A stretch of 59,679 nucleotides of DNA from Bacteroidota bacterium (GTDB taxonomy: Bacteria > Bacteroidota > Ignavibacteria > SZUA-365). A model generated the notes under the pieces. It searched no databases and was not told where the DNA came from. It saw only the letters and a program-made list of their open reading frames with translations. This document shows, piece by piece, positions 33,471 through 46,585 of the stretch. The stretch spans positions 1 through 59,679 of the forward strand of contig QKAF01000154.1 in the NCBI GenBank assembly GCA_003246455.1, given 5' to 3'. A program made the translations under genes and the position numbers. Positions within the stretch are counted from its first letter, which is position 1. Every line of letters begins with the position of its first letter.

Positions 33471-34124
33471 TTACATCCGTGCTGCCGGGCTCGCCTTCGA
33501 ACCGAGCACCTCGCCCTTGCAGATCCAGACCTTGACACCGATGGTGCCGTAAATGGTCTTGGCCGTCGCCGTGGCGTAATCAATATTGGAACGCAGGGTG
33601 TGCAGAGGAATGCGGCCGTCCTTGTACTGCTCGGTACGGGACATTTCCGCGCCGCCCAGGCGGCCGGCACACATGATACGCACGCCATCGGCGCCCATGC
33701 GCATCGCTGCGGTGATCGACGATTTCATCGCGCGGCGGAACGAGACGCGGCCTTCGAGCTGGTTGGCGATATTCTCCGCAACCAGGTAGGCATCGAGTTC
33801 CGGACGCTTGATTTCTGAAATCAGAATTTTCACATCCTTGTTGGTGACCTTCTTCAGCTCTTCTTCGAGCTGCGCGATTTCCTTACCGCTCTTTCCGATC
33901 ACGACACCGGGACGGGAGGTGTGGATGGCGAGCACGACACGCTTCGGCGTGCGCTCGATGATGATCCGCGAAATGCCGGCCTTGCGGAGGCGGTTGCGGA
34001 TGTAGTTGCGGATCATCAGATCCTCATCGAGCTTCGTCGAAAAGTTGCGTTCGTCATACCAGTTGGCATCCCATTCACGGGTGATACCAAGGCGAATTCC
34101 TACGGGGTTAGTCTTCTGGCCCAA
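33471..34124 (-). CDS. rpsC: 30S ribosomal protein S3
   Basis: The protein has 217 residues with a KH domain (VVLAIHTSRPGVVIGKSGKE) and the C-terminal mRNA-entry part (RAMKSSITAAMRMGADGVRI and GRLGGAEMSRTEQYKDGRIP). Initiation is at TTG 34124 behind AGGAG 7 nt upstream; no in-frame ATG fits the family N-terminus MGQKTNPVG. Confidence 0.97.
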   Translation of the reverse strand: MGQKTNPVGIRLGITREWDANWYDERNFSTKLDEDLMIRNYIRNRLRKAGISRIIIERTPKRVVLAIHTSRPGVVIGKSGKEIAQLEEELKKVTNKDVKILISEIKRPELDAYLVAENIANQLEGRVSFRRAMKSSITAAMRMGADGVRIMCAGRLGGAEMSRTEQYKDGRIPLHTLRSNIDYATATAKTIYGTIGVKVWICKGEVLGSKASPAARM

Positions 34125-34142
34125 AATGAATCTCCTGCTTGC

Positions 34143-34493
34143 CTACTCGATTTCAGAAACGACGATGGTAAGATGGTTCGTCCGCTTGCGAACGCGATAT
34201 GCCCGTCCCATGGGTGCGGGAAGTATGCGCTTCTGTGCGGGACCGCCGTCGACTGTGACCGTCTTCACCACGATGTTCTCGGGGTTGACGCGCCCGCCGT
34301 CCTTGGCGTTGATAAGATTCGACACCGCAGAGCGCAGCGTGAGCTCACACACCTTCGAGGCATGCTTCGGTGAATAATGCAGGATATCCAGTGCCTCCTC
34401 GACGGACTTGCCGCGAATCTGGTCGACCACCAGACGCATTTTTCTGGGGGACCCCGGGATATGTCGCTTGATCGCGCGTGCTTCCAGACTCAT
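34143..34493 (-). CDS. rplV: 50S ribosomal protein L22
   Basis: The protein has 116 residues; its extended loop lines the exit tunnel. Family motifs are SPRKMRLVVDQIRGKSVEEA, ILHYSPKHASKVCELTLRSA and RGRAYRVRKRTNHLTIVVSE-like C-terminus. Start ATG 34493. Confidence 0.97.
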   Translation of the reverse strand: MSLEARAIKRHIPGSPRKMRLVVDQIRGKSVEEALDILHYSPKHASKVCELTLRSAVSNLINAKDGGRVNPENIVVKTVTVDGGPAQKRILPAPMGRAYRVRKRTNHLTIVVSEIE

Positions 34494-34514
34494 AACGTTT
34501 ACCTGTTCTCCAGC

Positions 34515-34796
34515 TTATCGAGAAGATTTTTCTGCTTTTCCACCGGGATGGCTGCGGAAGATCCGTGTCGGCGAAAACTCGCCCAGCTTATGCCCGATCA
34601 TGTTTTCCTGCACATAGACAGGGATGAACTTGTTGCCGTTGTGCACGGCAAATGTGTGACCGATGAAATCAGGCGGAATCGTGCAGCGGCGCGCCCATGT
34701 CTTGATTACGCGCTTCTGGTTGGTCCTGTTGAGTTCGTCGACCTTTCCGGCCAACTTCTCATCGATGTAGGGTCCTTTCTTGAGCGAACGTGCCAT
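34515..34796 (-). CDS. rpsS: 30S ribosomal protein S19
   Basis: The protein has 93 residues; start [15 protein letters not shown] and core [38 protein letters not shown]. It sits in the head with S13. The start overlaps the rplB stop by 1 bp (TAATG). Confidence 0.97.
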   Translation of the reverse strand: MARSLKKGPYIDEKLAGKVDELNRTNQKRVIKTWARRCTIPPDFIGHTFAVHNGNKFIPVYVQENMIGHKLGEFSPTRIFRSHPGGKAEKSSR

Positions 34797-35635
34797 TACT
34801 TCTTCTTCCGCGACTTGATGATGAACTTATTGGACGTGTTCTTTTTCTTCCGCGTCTTGAGACCCTTGGCATACTTGCCCCAGGGCGAAACGGGATGCTG
34901 ACGGCCACCGCCCGACTTTGACTTTCCTTCGCCACCGCCGTTGGGGTGATCGACGGGGTTCATGCACATACCGCGCACGTGCGGGCGTTTGCCGCGCCAG
35001 CGGTTGCGGCCGGCTTTACCCCAGCTGATGTTTTCGTGCGTCTTGTTGCCGACGACGCCGAGCGTCGCGTAGCAGTCGAGACGGACGAGGCGAACTTCGC
35101 CTGAGGGAAGCTTGACCTGTGCGTAGCGGCCTTCCTTCGCGACGAGCTGTGCGGCATTGCCGGCGCTGCGCGCGATCTGTCCGCCCTTGCCCGGCTTCAT
35201 CTCGATGTTGTGGATGAACGAGCCGACCGGGATGTTCTGCAGAGGCAGGGAATTCGCATCCTTGATTTCCGCATTGGGACCGGACATGAGCTGCTCACCG
35301 ACCTTGAGACCGTCGGGTGCGAGGATATAACGCTTCTCGCCGTCCGCGTACACGATGAGGGCGATGAATGCCGTGCGGTTCGGATCATATTCGATGGTCT
35401 CGACACGACCGGGGATGCCGACCTTGTTCCGCTTGAAATCGATGATGCGATACCGGCGCTTGTGACCGCCGCCGCGATGGCGGCTGGTGATGCGACCCTG
35501 GCTGTTCCGGCCGCCGCTCTTGGAAAGCGGGGCGAGAAGGGATTTCTCCGGCGTCGTGCAGGTCACTTCCTCGAAGGTTGAGATCGAGTAGAACCGCGTC
35601 GCGGGGGTCATCGGTCGAAGTTTTCTGACAGCCAC
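34796..35635 (-). CDS. rplB: 50S ribosomal protein L2
   Basis: The 279-residue primary rRNA-binding protein is needed for the peptidyl transferase centre. The hallmarks are [20 protein letters not shown] and the C-terminal [19 protein letters not shown], including the conserved His. Initiation is at GTG 35635. An 85-bp gap without features separates it from rplW. Confidence 0.98.
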   Translation of the reverse strand: MAVRKLRPMTPATRFYSISTFEEVTCTTPEKSLLAPLSKSGGRNSQGRITSRHRGGGHKRRYRIIDFKRNKVGIPGRVETIEYDPNRTAFIALIVYADGEKRYILAPDGLKVGEQLMSGPNAEIKDANSLPLQNIPVGSFIHNIEMKPGKGGQIARSAGNAAQLVAKEGRYAQVKLPSGEVRLVRLDCYATLGVVGNKTHENISWGKAGRNRWRGKRPHVRGMCMNPVDHPNGGGEGKSKSGGGRQHPVSPWGKYAKGLKTRKKKNTSNKFIIKSRKKK

Positions 35636-35720
35636 TGCTCGTTCCTTGTTTTATAGTTCTCGTTGACTTCTTTTCGCTTCCGTCCGGGCTCACGCGTCAA
35701 TCGCGCTGGCCCTGCCCGAC

Positions 35721-36023
35721 TCAGGCTTCCAGCAGCTCGATGCTCTGGCCTTCTTTCAGGGTGATGATCGCTTTTTTCCAGCTCGCACGGTTGCCGGCGA
35801 GGCGTCCGCGCTTGGTGAACTGCGATTTCCGCTTGCCCTTGTACCGGATCGTGCGGATGCTTTCAATTTCGACGGAGAAGCGCTTGGCAATCGCCTGTGC
35901 GATCTCGATCTTGTTCGAGTTGATGTCCACTTCGAACGCATACTGGTTGCGTTCTCCGAGCATGGTCATCTTTTCCGTAAGTATCGGACGTTTGATAATG
36001 GTTTTCATGGCCAATCCACTCAT
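35721..36023 (-). CDS. rplW: 50S ribosomal protein L23
   Basis: The protein has 100 residues; the in-frame ATG at 36008 (MKTIIKRPILTEK) matches the usual family start and may be the true one. ATG 36023 overlaps the rplD stop (TAATG), which favours coupling. It forms the chaperone docking site at the tunnel exit; the core RTIRYKGKRKSQFTKRGRLA is visible. Confidence 0.95.
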   Translation of the reverse strand: MSGLAMKTIIKRPILTEKMTMLGERNQYAFEVDINSNKIEIAQAIAKRFSVEIESIRTIRYKGKRKSQFTKRGRLAGNRASWKKAIITLKEGQSIELLEA

Positions 36024-36652
36024 TAGATTTTCGTGAACGCTTCTTCGATCACCGGGATCGCGCTTTTCTGAATCAGAAGCATCTGATTGTTCAGCACGTC
36101 GTAGGTCGAGGCTTTCGAGGCTTCACGGATTTCCAGCGTGGGAATGTTCCTTCCGGCAAGCCAAAGATTTCTGTCGTACTCCGCGACGAGGAGGAGCGTC
36201 TTCGTATTCTGCAGCGAAAGCGCCTTGAGAATCGCGGCGACTTCGCGCGTCTTGCCGTTTGCGGACGTAAAGTCTTCGATCACCATGATCTGCTGATCGT
36301 TGGCTTTCATCGCGTAGGCGGACTTCCGGGCCAGCTGACGCATTTTCGTGGGAAGCTGCTTGCGGTAGTTGCGCGGGCGCGGTCCAAAAACCGTACCGCC
36401 GCCGACCCACAGAGGGGAACGCGAGGATCCCGAGCGGGCCGTACCGCGGCCTTTCTGGCGCCACGGCTTGCGACCGCCGCCGCTTACTTCCGAACGCTCC
36501 TTCGATTTGGAGGTTCCCTGACGCTTGTTCCCGAGATGGATGCGTACCGCCTGATAGACGACATGCGCGTTGGGCTCGATTCCGAACACGAGTTCGTTCA
36601 GTGCGATTTCTTCGCTCTTGGTGCCCGAGGAGGTATATGCTTGAACGTTCAT
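36023..36652 (-). CDS. rplD: 50S ribosomal protein L4
   Basis: The 209-residue protein has the tunnel loop KPWRQKGRGTARSGSSRSPL and GGTVFGPRPRNYRKQLPTKM. In proteobacteria L4 also represses its own operon; a possible attenuator lies before rpsJ here (37655-37688). It is 11 bp after rplC. Confidence 0.97.
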   Translation of the reverse strand: MNVQAYTSSGTKSEEIALNELVFGIEPNAHVVYQAVRIHLGNKRQGTSKSKERSEVSGGGRKPWRQKGRGTARSGSSRSPLWVGGGTVFGPRPRNYRKQLPTKMRQLARKSAYAMKANDQQIMVIEDFTSANGKTREVAAILKALSLQNTKTLLLVAEYDRNLWLAGRNIPTLEIREASKASTYDVLNNQMLLIQKSAIPVIEEAFTKI

Positions 36653-36663
36653 AATTCCAGCGA

Positions 36664-37293
36664 TTACTTAGCTTGTTTGTAAATCTCGAGAATTCCCGTC
36701 TTCGATCCGGCAACGGAACCCTTGATGATGAGGATGTTCGATTCCGGGATGACGCGAAGAACCGTCAGGTTCTTGTAGGTCACGCGCTCACCGCCTGTCC
36801 GGCCGGCCATCCGCATGCCGCGGAAAACGCGGGAAGGATAGGAGCTCGAACCGATGGAACCAGGTGCGCGCAGACGGTTGTGCTGACCGTGGGTCGCGCC
36901 GCCGACGCCGCCGAAACCGTGACGCTTCATGACGCCCTGGAAGCCCTTTCCTTTGGACGTTCCGGACACGGTCACTTTCTCGCCGACTTCAAAAATGTCG
37001 ACGGTCACCTTGTCGCCGGAATTCATCTCGGCTACCTTGTAGCCCTTGAATTCGCGGAGATGGCGCATCGGCTTCATATTGTATTTCTTGAACAGTCCCA
37101 TGTCGGGCTTGTTGACGTTCTTCTCGGAACGTTCTTCAAATCCGAGCTGCACTGCTTCGTATCCGTCCTGATCCTTCGTGCGCTTCTGAAGCACAGTGCA
37201 GGGGCCGGCTTCGATGACCGTGCAAGGGATGAGCTTGCCGTTTTCATCGAAGATGCTCGTCATTCCGAGTTTTTTTCCTAGTATTCCGCGCAT
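36664..37293 (-). CDS. rplC: 50S ribosomal protein L3
   Basis: The 209-residue protein has [20 protein letters not shown] at the N-terminus and the conserved [20 protein letters not shown] with [11 protein letters not shown] near the peptidyl transferase centre. Length equals E. coli L3. Start ATG 37293. Confidence 0.97.
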   Translation of the reverse strand: MRGILGKKLGMTSIFDENGKLIPCTVIEAGPCTVLQKRTKDQDGYEAVQLGFEERSEKNVNKPDMGLFKKYNMKPMRHLREFKGYKVAEMNSGDKVTVDIFEVGEKVTVSGTSKGKGFQGVMKRHGFGGVGGATHGQHNRLRAPGSIGSSSYPSRVFRGMRMAGRTGGERVTYKNLTVLRVIPESNILIIKGSVAGSKTGILEIYKQAK

Positions 37294-37319
37294 AGTGTCA
37301 AACCAGCTCTTGTAAGTCG

Positions 37320-37628
37320 TTACACTTTGATTTCAACGTCCACGCCTGCCGGAAGCTCGAGCTTCATCAGCGAGTCCACGGTACGCTGTGTGGAGTTGAA
37401 AATGTCAATAAGACGTTTGTGCGAGCGCGTTTCGAACTGCTCGCGGGATTTTTTGTCAACGTGCGGCGACCGCAAGACCGTGTACACGGATCTCTTCGTG
37501 GGGAGAGGAATCGGCCCCGACACCACGGCGCCCGTGGTCTTGACGGTTTTGATGATTTTCTCCGCCGACTTGTCGATCAGGTTATGATCGTATGACTTCA
37601 GTTTGATGCGTATCTTCTGCTGCGCCAC
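37320..37628 (-). CDS. rpsJ: 30S ribosomal protein S10 (NusE)
   Basis: The 102-residue protein also acts with NusB in transcription antitermination. Motifs are [19 protein letters not shown] and [20 protein letters not shown]. Initiation is at GTG 37628. The start is only 26 nt beyond the terminator that follows tuf, leaving no room for an ordinary separate promoter, so regulated readthrough is likely. Confidence 0.97.
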   Translation of the reverse strand: MAQQKIRIKLKSYDHNLIDKSAEKIIKTVKTTGAVVSGPIPLPTKRSVYTVLRSPHVDKKSREQFETRSHKRLIDIFNSTQRTVDSLMKLELPAGVDVEIKV

Positions 37629-37654
37629 AGTAAAACCTACTTTTGGAGTGGGTG

Positions 37655-37688
37655 AAAAAAACAGTGGGTGGCGTTTCCACCCACTGTT
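37655..37688 (-). terminator. Terminator between tuf and rpsJ, with alternative pairing partner
   Basis: On the minus strand AACAGTGGGTGG pairs perfectly with CCACCCACTGTT (12 bp, 5-nt loop) and is followed by T residues. A further copy of CACCCACT (37654-37647) lies just past the T run. It could pair with the first arm instead and disrupt the terminator. Confidence 0.92.
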
Positions 37689-37702
37689 CCAGTCACAATT
37701 AC

Positions 37703-38914
37703 TTACTCAATGATCTTCGCGACAACGCCGGCGCCGACGGTGCGGCCGCCTTCGCGGATTGCAAAGCGCTGTCCTTCTTCCATTGCGATTTCGGAGATCA
37801 TGGAAATGACCATTCCGTCAACGTTGTCACCAGGCATGACCATCTCGGTGCCTTCCGGCAGGGAGACGATACCGGTCACGTCGGTCGTGGTGAAATAGAA
37901 CTGCGGGCGGTAGTTGTTGAAGAACGGAGTGTGGCGACCGCCTTCTTCTTTCTTCAGCACGTACACCTGCGCATGGAATTTCTTGTGCGGGGTGATGCTG
38001 CCCGGCTTCGCGATAACCATACCGCGCTCGAGCTCGGTCTTGTCGACACCGCGGAGAAGGAGACCGACGTTGTCACCGGCCATACCCTGATCGAGTTCCT
38101 TGCGGAACATTTCGACACCCGTCACGACGGTTTTCTTGTGCGCGCCGAGACCGATGATTTCGACTTCTTCGCCGACTTTGACGATACCGCGGTCGATACG
38201 ACCGGTACCCACGGTTCCGCGACCGGTGATGGAGAACACGTCTTCCACGGACATGAGGAAGGGCTTATCCACCTGGCGCTCGGGGAGCTCGATGTAGTTG
38301 TCGCACGCATCCATCAGTTCCCAGATGCAGTTGAGACGCTCGTCTTCGAGGGGAATCTCATCGCTCGTGCCGGCTTCGAGGGCGCGGAGCGCGCTGCCGC
38401 GGATGATGGGAATATCGTCGCCGGGGAATTCGTAGGAGCTGAGGAGCTCGCGGAGTTCCATTTCGACGAGCTCGAGAAGCTCATCGTCATCGACCATGTC
38501 GACCTTGTTGAGGAACACGACGATGCGCGGGACGTTCACCTGGCGGGCGAGGAGGATGTGCTCGCGCGTCTGCGGCATAGGACCGTCAGAGGCGGCAACG
38601 ACGAGGATGGCGCCGTCCATCTGCGCGGCACCCGTGATCATGTTCTTGACATAATCGGCGTGGCCCGGGCAGTCGACGTGTGCGTAGTGACGATTCGCCG
38701 TCTGGTACTCGACGTGCGCAGTGGCGATGGTGATACCGCGCTCACGCTCTTCCGGAGCATTATCGATCGAATCGAAGGTACGGACCGCGGAAAGACCCTT
38801 CTTGGCCAGTGCCATCGTGATGGCAGCCGTCAGCGTTGTCTTGCCGTGGTCAACGTGACCGATGGTTCCGATGTTGACGTGAGGCTTAGAGCGATCAAAT
38901 TTTTCCTTGGCCAT
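37703..38914 (-). CDS. tuf: Translation elongation factor Tu
   Basis: The 403-residue GTPase delivers aminoacyl-tRNA to the ribosome. G motifs are [17 protein letters not shown] and NKVD; the antibiotic-contact regions are intact. It is about nine residues longer than E. coli EF-Tu because of a small insertion in domain 1. It is last in the str operon, 49 bp after fusA and 14 bp before a strong terminator. No second tuf is seen beside the tRNA cluster at 54 kb. Confidence 0.98.
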   Translation of the reverse strand: MAKEKFDRSKPHVNIGTIGHVDHGKTTLTAAITMALAKKGLSAVRTFDSIDNAPEERERGITIATAHVEYQTANRHYAHVDCPGHADYVKNMITGAAQMDGAILVVAASDGPMPQTREHILLARQVNVPRIVVFLNKVDMVDDDELLELVEMELRELLSSYEFPGDDIPIIRGSALRALEAGTSDEIPLEDERLNCIWELMDACDNYIELPERQVDKPFLMSVEDVFSITGRGTVGTGRIDRGIVKVGEEVEIIGLGAHKKTVVTGVEMFRKELDQGMAGDNVGLLLRGVDKTELERGMVIAKPGSITPHKKFHAQVYVLKKEEGGRHTPFFNNYRPQFYFTTTDVTGIVSLPEGTEMVMPGDNVDGMVISMISEIAMEEGQRFAIREGGRTVGAGVVAKIIE

Positions 38915-38963
38915 GGTACTAGTGCTCCTGTGACTGTATTGAGTGAACGTTGAAAATCAATGA

Positions 38964-41060
38964 TTATTTTTCGGACTTCTTGCCCTGAAACTTCTCAACG
39001 ATCTTTTCGCTGATGCTGTTCGGGACTTCATCGTAGACACTGAAGTGCATGGTGTATATGGCGCGGCCCTGGGAAATCGAACGGAGCGACGTCGCGTAGC
39101 CGAACATCTCCGAAAGCGGCACCAGCGCGCGGACAACCTGCGCGTCGCTGCGCGTTCCCATGCCTTCGATGCGGCCGCGGCGCGAGTTCAGATCGCCGAC
39201 GACACTTCCCATGTACTCTTCCGGCGTCACGACCTCGACGAGGAAGATCGGCTCGAGCAGAACGGGCTTCGCCTTGCGCGCGGCTTCCTTGAACGCCATG
39301 GAACCGGCGATCTTGAAGGCCATTTCGGAGGAATCGACTTCGTGGTAGGAACCGTCGTAGAGGCGGACCTTGACGTCTTCGATCGGGTACCCCGCGAGGA
39401 ATCCGTTGCGCATCGCGGATTTGATGCCGTCGGAGACCGCGGGAATATATTCTTTCGGGATGGTACCACCGACGATTGCGTCGATGAACTCGAAACCGCC
39501 GCCCTTTTCGTTCGGCGAGATCTCGATGACGACGTGACCGTACTGACCGCGGCCGCCGCTCTGACGGGCGAACTTGGTGTCGGCAACCGCGGATTCGCGG
39601 ATCGTCTCCTTGTAGGCAACCTGCGGCTTTCCGACGTTGGCCTCGACACCGAACTCCCGCTTCATGCGGTCGATCAGGATCTCGAGGTGGAGTTCGCCCA
39701 TACCGCTGATGATGGTCTGGCCGGTTTCCTCGTCGGTGTGCACGCGGAACGTCGGATCCTCTTCCGCCAGCTTCTGGATGGCTTCGCCCAGGTTTTCCTG
39801 GTCGGCCTTCGATTTCGGCTCGATGGCGACGTCGATCACGGGTTCCGGGAATTCCATCTTCTCCAGCACGATCTGGTCGGATTCGTCGCAGAGCGTATCG
39901 CCCGTACGGGTGTGTTTCAGACCGATCGCCGCGCAGATATCACCGGTGTACGCGGTCTCCACGTCCTCACGGTGATTGGCGTGCATGCGGAGAATGCGTC
40001 CGAGACGCTCCTTCTTGCCGCTGATGGAGTTGTAGATATAGGAACCGGCCTTCACCGCACCGGAGTAGACGCGGAAGAAGATGAGCCGTCCCACGTACGG
40101 GTCGGTTGCGACCTTGAATGCCAGCGCGGAGAACTTCTCGTCGTCGGAAGGCTGACGCTCGATGTGATCCGTCAGGTTGACGTGGTGACCGACCGTCGCA
40201 CCGACATCAAGCGGGGACGGAAGGAAATCCACGACGGCGTCGAGCATGCGCTGCACACCCTTGTTCTTGAACGAAGATCCGCAGAGCACGGGGACGATCT
40301 TCATGTCGACCGTCGCGCTGCGCAGCACCTTGGTAATCTCTTCGGGACTGATCTCCTCGCCGTCGAGGTACTTGACCAGCAGGGTATCGTCGACATCCGC
40401 GACCGCTTCAAGCATCTGCGTGCGGTAATCGTGCGCCACTTCCTGCAGATCGGCGGGAATTTCGATTTCGTCCCAGGTGTCGCCGAACGTCTCTTCGTGA
40501 TAGATCCGGGCGGTGTTGGTGATCAGGTCAATGATACCGACGAAAGTCTCGCCCTGGCCGATCGGAAGAACCACCGGGATGGCGTTGGCACCCAGGCGGG
40601 AACGCATCATGCTGACGGCGTCATAATAGTCGGCGCCGACACGGTCCATCTTGTTGACGAACGCGATGCGCGGAACCTTGTACTTGTCCGCCTGCCGCCA
40701 GACGGTTTCCGACTGCGGCTCGACCCCGCCGACCGCGCAGAACAGCGCGACGGCACCGTCAAGCACGCGCAGCGCGCGTTCGACTTCGACCGTGAAATCG
40801 ACGTGGCCCGGGGTGTCGATGATGTTGATGCGGTTATTCCGCCAGAAGCACGTCGTCGCGGCACTCGTGATCGTGATGCCGCGCTCTTTTTCCTGCTCCA
40901 TCCAGTCCATGGTTGCCGCGCCGTCATGGACTTCGCCCATACGGTGCAATACGCCGGTATAAAACAGAATACGCTCTGTCGTCGTGGTCTTACCGGCATC
41001 GATATGCGCCATGATACCGATGTTTCTGGTACGTTCTAGTGGATATTCCCGCTTCGCCAT
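38964..41060 (-). CDS. fusA: Translation elongation factor G
   Basis: The 698-residue translocase GTPase has G1 [10 protein letters not shown]3 DTPGHVDF and NKMD, and domain IV with GGRGQYGHV. Length is normal. It lies 46 bp after rpsG in the conserved order rpsL-rpsG-fusA-tuf. Confidence 0.98.
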   Translation of the reverse strand: MAKREYPLERTRNIGIMAHIDAGKTTTTERILFYTGVLHRMGEVHDGAATMDWMEQEKERGITITSAATTCFWRNNRINIIDTPGHVDFTVEVERALRVLDGAVALFCAVGGVEPQSETVWRQADKYKVPRIAFVNKMDRVGADYYDAVSMMRSRLGANAIPVVLPIGQGETFVGIIDLITNTARIYHEETFGDTWDEIEIPADLQEVAHDYRTQMLEAVADVDDTLLVKYLDGEEISPEEITKVLRSATVDMKIVPVLCGSSFKNKGVQRMLDAVVDFLPSPLDVGATVGHHVNLTDHIERQPSDDEKFSALAFKVATDPYVGRLIFFRVYSGAVKAGSYIYNSISGKKERLGRILRMHANHREDVETAYTGDICAAIGLKHTRTGDTLCDESDQIVLEKMEFPEPVIDVAIEPKSKADQENLGEAIQKLAEEDPTFRVHTDEETGQTIISGMGELHLEILIDRMKREFGVEANVGKPQVAYKETIRESAVADTKFARQSGGRGQYGHVVIEISPNEKGGGFEFIDAIVGGTIPKEYIPAVSDGIKSAMRNGFLAGYPIEDVKVRLYDGSYHEVDSSEMAFKIAGSMAFKEAARKAKPVLLEPIFLVEVVTPEEYMGSVVGDLNSRRGRIEGMGTRSDAQVVRALVPLSEMFGYATSLRSISQGRAIYTMHFSVYDEVPNSISEKIVEKFQGKKSEK

Positions 41061-41106
41061 TTTGGGTTAACTTTCCCGGCCTAACTGATTACTGAATTTC
41101 TGTTTA

Positions 41107-41574
41107 TTACCACTTGAAGTGCGCGAAGGCCTTGTTGGACTCGGCCATGCGATGCACATCGTCTTTCTTCTTGACCGCTCCGCCCTCGTTGTTCGCCGCG
41201 GCAATCAGCTCGGAGGCGAGACGACGCATCATGGACTTGTCGCCGCGTGCGCGGGCGGCGTTGAGCAGCCAGCGGACGGAAAGCGCCGTGCGGCGCTCGG
41301 GACGCACTTCCATGGGGACCTGGTACGTGGCACCGCCAACACGGCGGGCGCGCACTTCGATGATCGGCTGCGCATTGAACAGCGCCTTGCGGAACACCTC
41401 GTAACCGGGCTGACCGGTGCGGCGCTCGATCTCGTCGATCGCTCCGTAAAGAATACGGCGTGCGGTAGTCTTCTTCCCATCAAGCATGATGGAATTGATA
41501 AAGCGCGAGACCAGAATGTCGTTGAACTTCGGGTCCGGGCTGAGGTGTCTGCGTTCTGCGCGTCTCTTTCTCAT
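41107..41574 (-). CDS. rpsG: 30S ribosomal protein S7
   Basis: The 155-residue head protein nucleates assembly of the 3' domain of 16S rRNA. Motifs are RRAERRHLSPDPKFNDILVS and VGGATYQVPMEVRPERRTAL. In E. coli it represses the str operon. Start ATG 41574, 22 bp after rpsL. Confidence 0.98.
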   Translation of the reverse strand: MRKRRAERRHLSPDPKFNDILVSRFINSIMLDGKKTTARRILYGAIDEIERRTGQPGYEVFRKALFNAQPIIEVRARRVGGATYQVPMEVRPERRTALSVRWLLNAARARGDKSMMRRLASELIAAANNEGGAVKKKDDVHRMAESNKAFAHFKW

Positions 41575-41596
41575 TTCTCTTTACTCTGATTGCAGA

Positions 41597-41971
41597 TTAG
41601 GATTTCGGCCGTTTGGCACCGTACTTGGAACGCCCCTGACGACGCGCTTCGACACCCTGGGTATCGAGCGTGCCGCGGATGATATGGTAGCGCACACCCG
41701 GCAGATCCTTGACACGGCCGCCGCGGATCATCACGATCGAATGCTCCTGCAGGTTGTGACCCTCTCCCGGGATGTATGCGGTCACTTCCTGTCCGTTCGA
41801 GAGACGGATACGGGCGACTTTGCGCAGAGCCGAATTCGGCTTCTTGGGCGTGGTCGTGTACACACGCGTGCACACACCGCGCTTCTGCGGGCAGGCGTCC
41901 AGGGCGGGCGCTTTTTTCTTGGCCTTGACGACCTTGCGACCTTTGCGTACGAGCTGGCTAATCGTTGGCAC
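41597..41971 (-). CDS. rpsL: 30S ribosomal protein S12
   Basis: The 124-residue decoding-centre protein starts [11 protein letters not shown] after GTG 41971. The streptomycin-determining loops [11 protein letters not shown] and [13 protein letters not shown] are wild-type-like, with the key Lys residues present. It is the first gene of the str operon, behind the promoter at 42040-42068. Confidence 0.98.
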   Translation of the reverse strand: MPTISQLVRKGRKVVKAKKKAPALDACPQKRGVCTRVYTTTPKKPNSALRKVARIRLSNGQEVTAYIPGEGHNLQEHSIVMIRGGRVKDLPGVRYHIIRGTLDTQGVEARRQGRSKYGAKRPKS

Positions 41972-42039
41972 TGCGGGGATCCTTTACTGAGATACGAAAA
42001 AATCTCCGGTGAGATCAAAAGAGCTCACAAGAGCTTATA

Positions 42040-42068
42040 AATTTAGCGAAAGCTCCAGTCTTTGTCAA
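42040..42068 (-). promoter_or_regulatory. Sigma70-type promoter of the str operon
   Basis: On the minus strand a perfect TTGACA (42068-42063) and TAAATT (42045-42040) are separated by 17 bp. Transcription would start near 42033, about 60 nt before rpsL. The element also reads TAAATTTA, close to the Bacteroidota -7 consensus. Confidence 0.85.
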
Positions 42069-42079
42069 GTGCTGGAGTG

Positions 42080-42146
42080 CTGAATCGGACATTTTTCTTC
42101 CCTTGCAGGTATAAAACCTGCAAGGGAAGCCCTATTGTCGATTCAG
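42080..42146 (-). other. Nested inverted repeats between rpoC and the str promoter
   Basis: An inner perfect 14-bp stem (42097-42110 with 42116-42129, 5-nt loop) is flanked by outer arms CTGAATCG and CGATTCAG (42080-42087 and 42139-42146). It starts 10 bp after the rpoC stop. No T run follows on the minus strand, so if it ends rpoBC transcription it does so without the classical U tract. Confidence 0.85.
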
Positions 42147-42155
42147 ACCGGATAA

Positions 42156-46517
<4,362 letters not shown>

Positions 46518-46585
46518 CTTTATCTCCAATCAATTCTGTTTCATACACTCAGGAAAAACAGGACATTTCGCACTTGGAGCGGATG

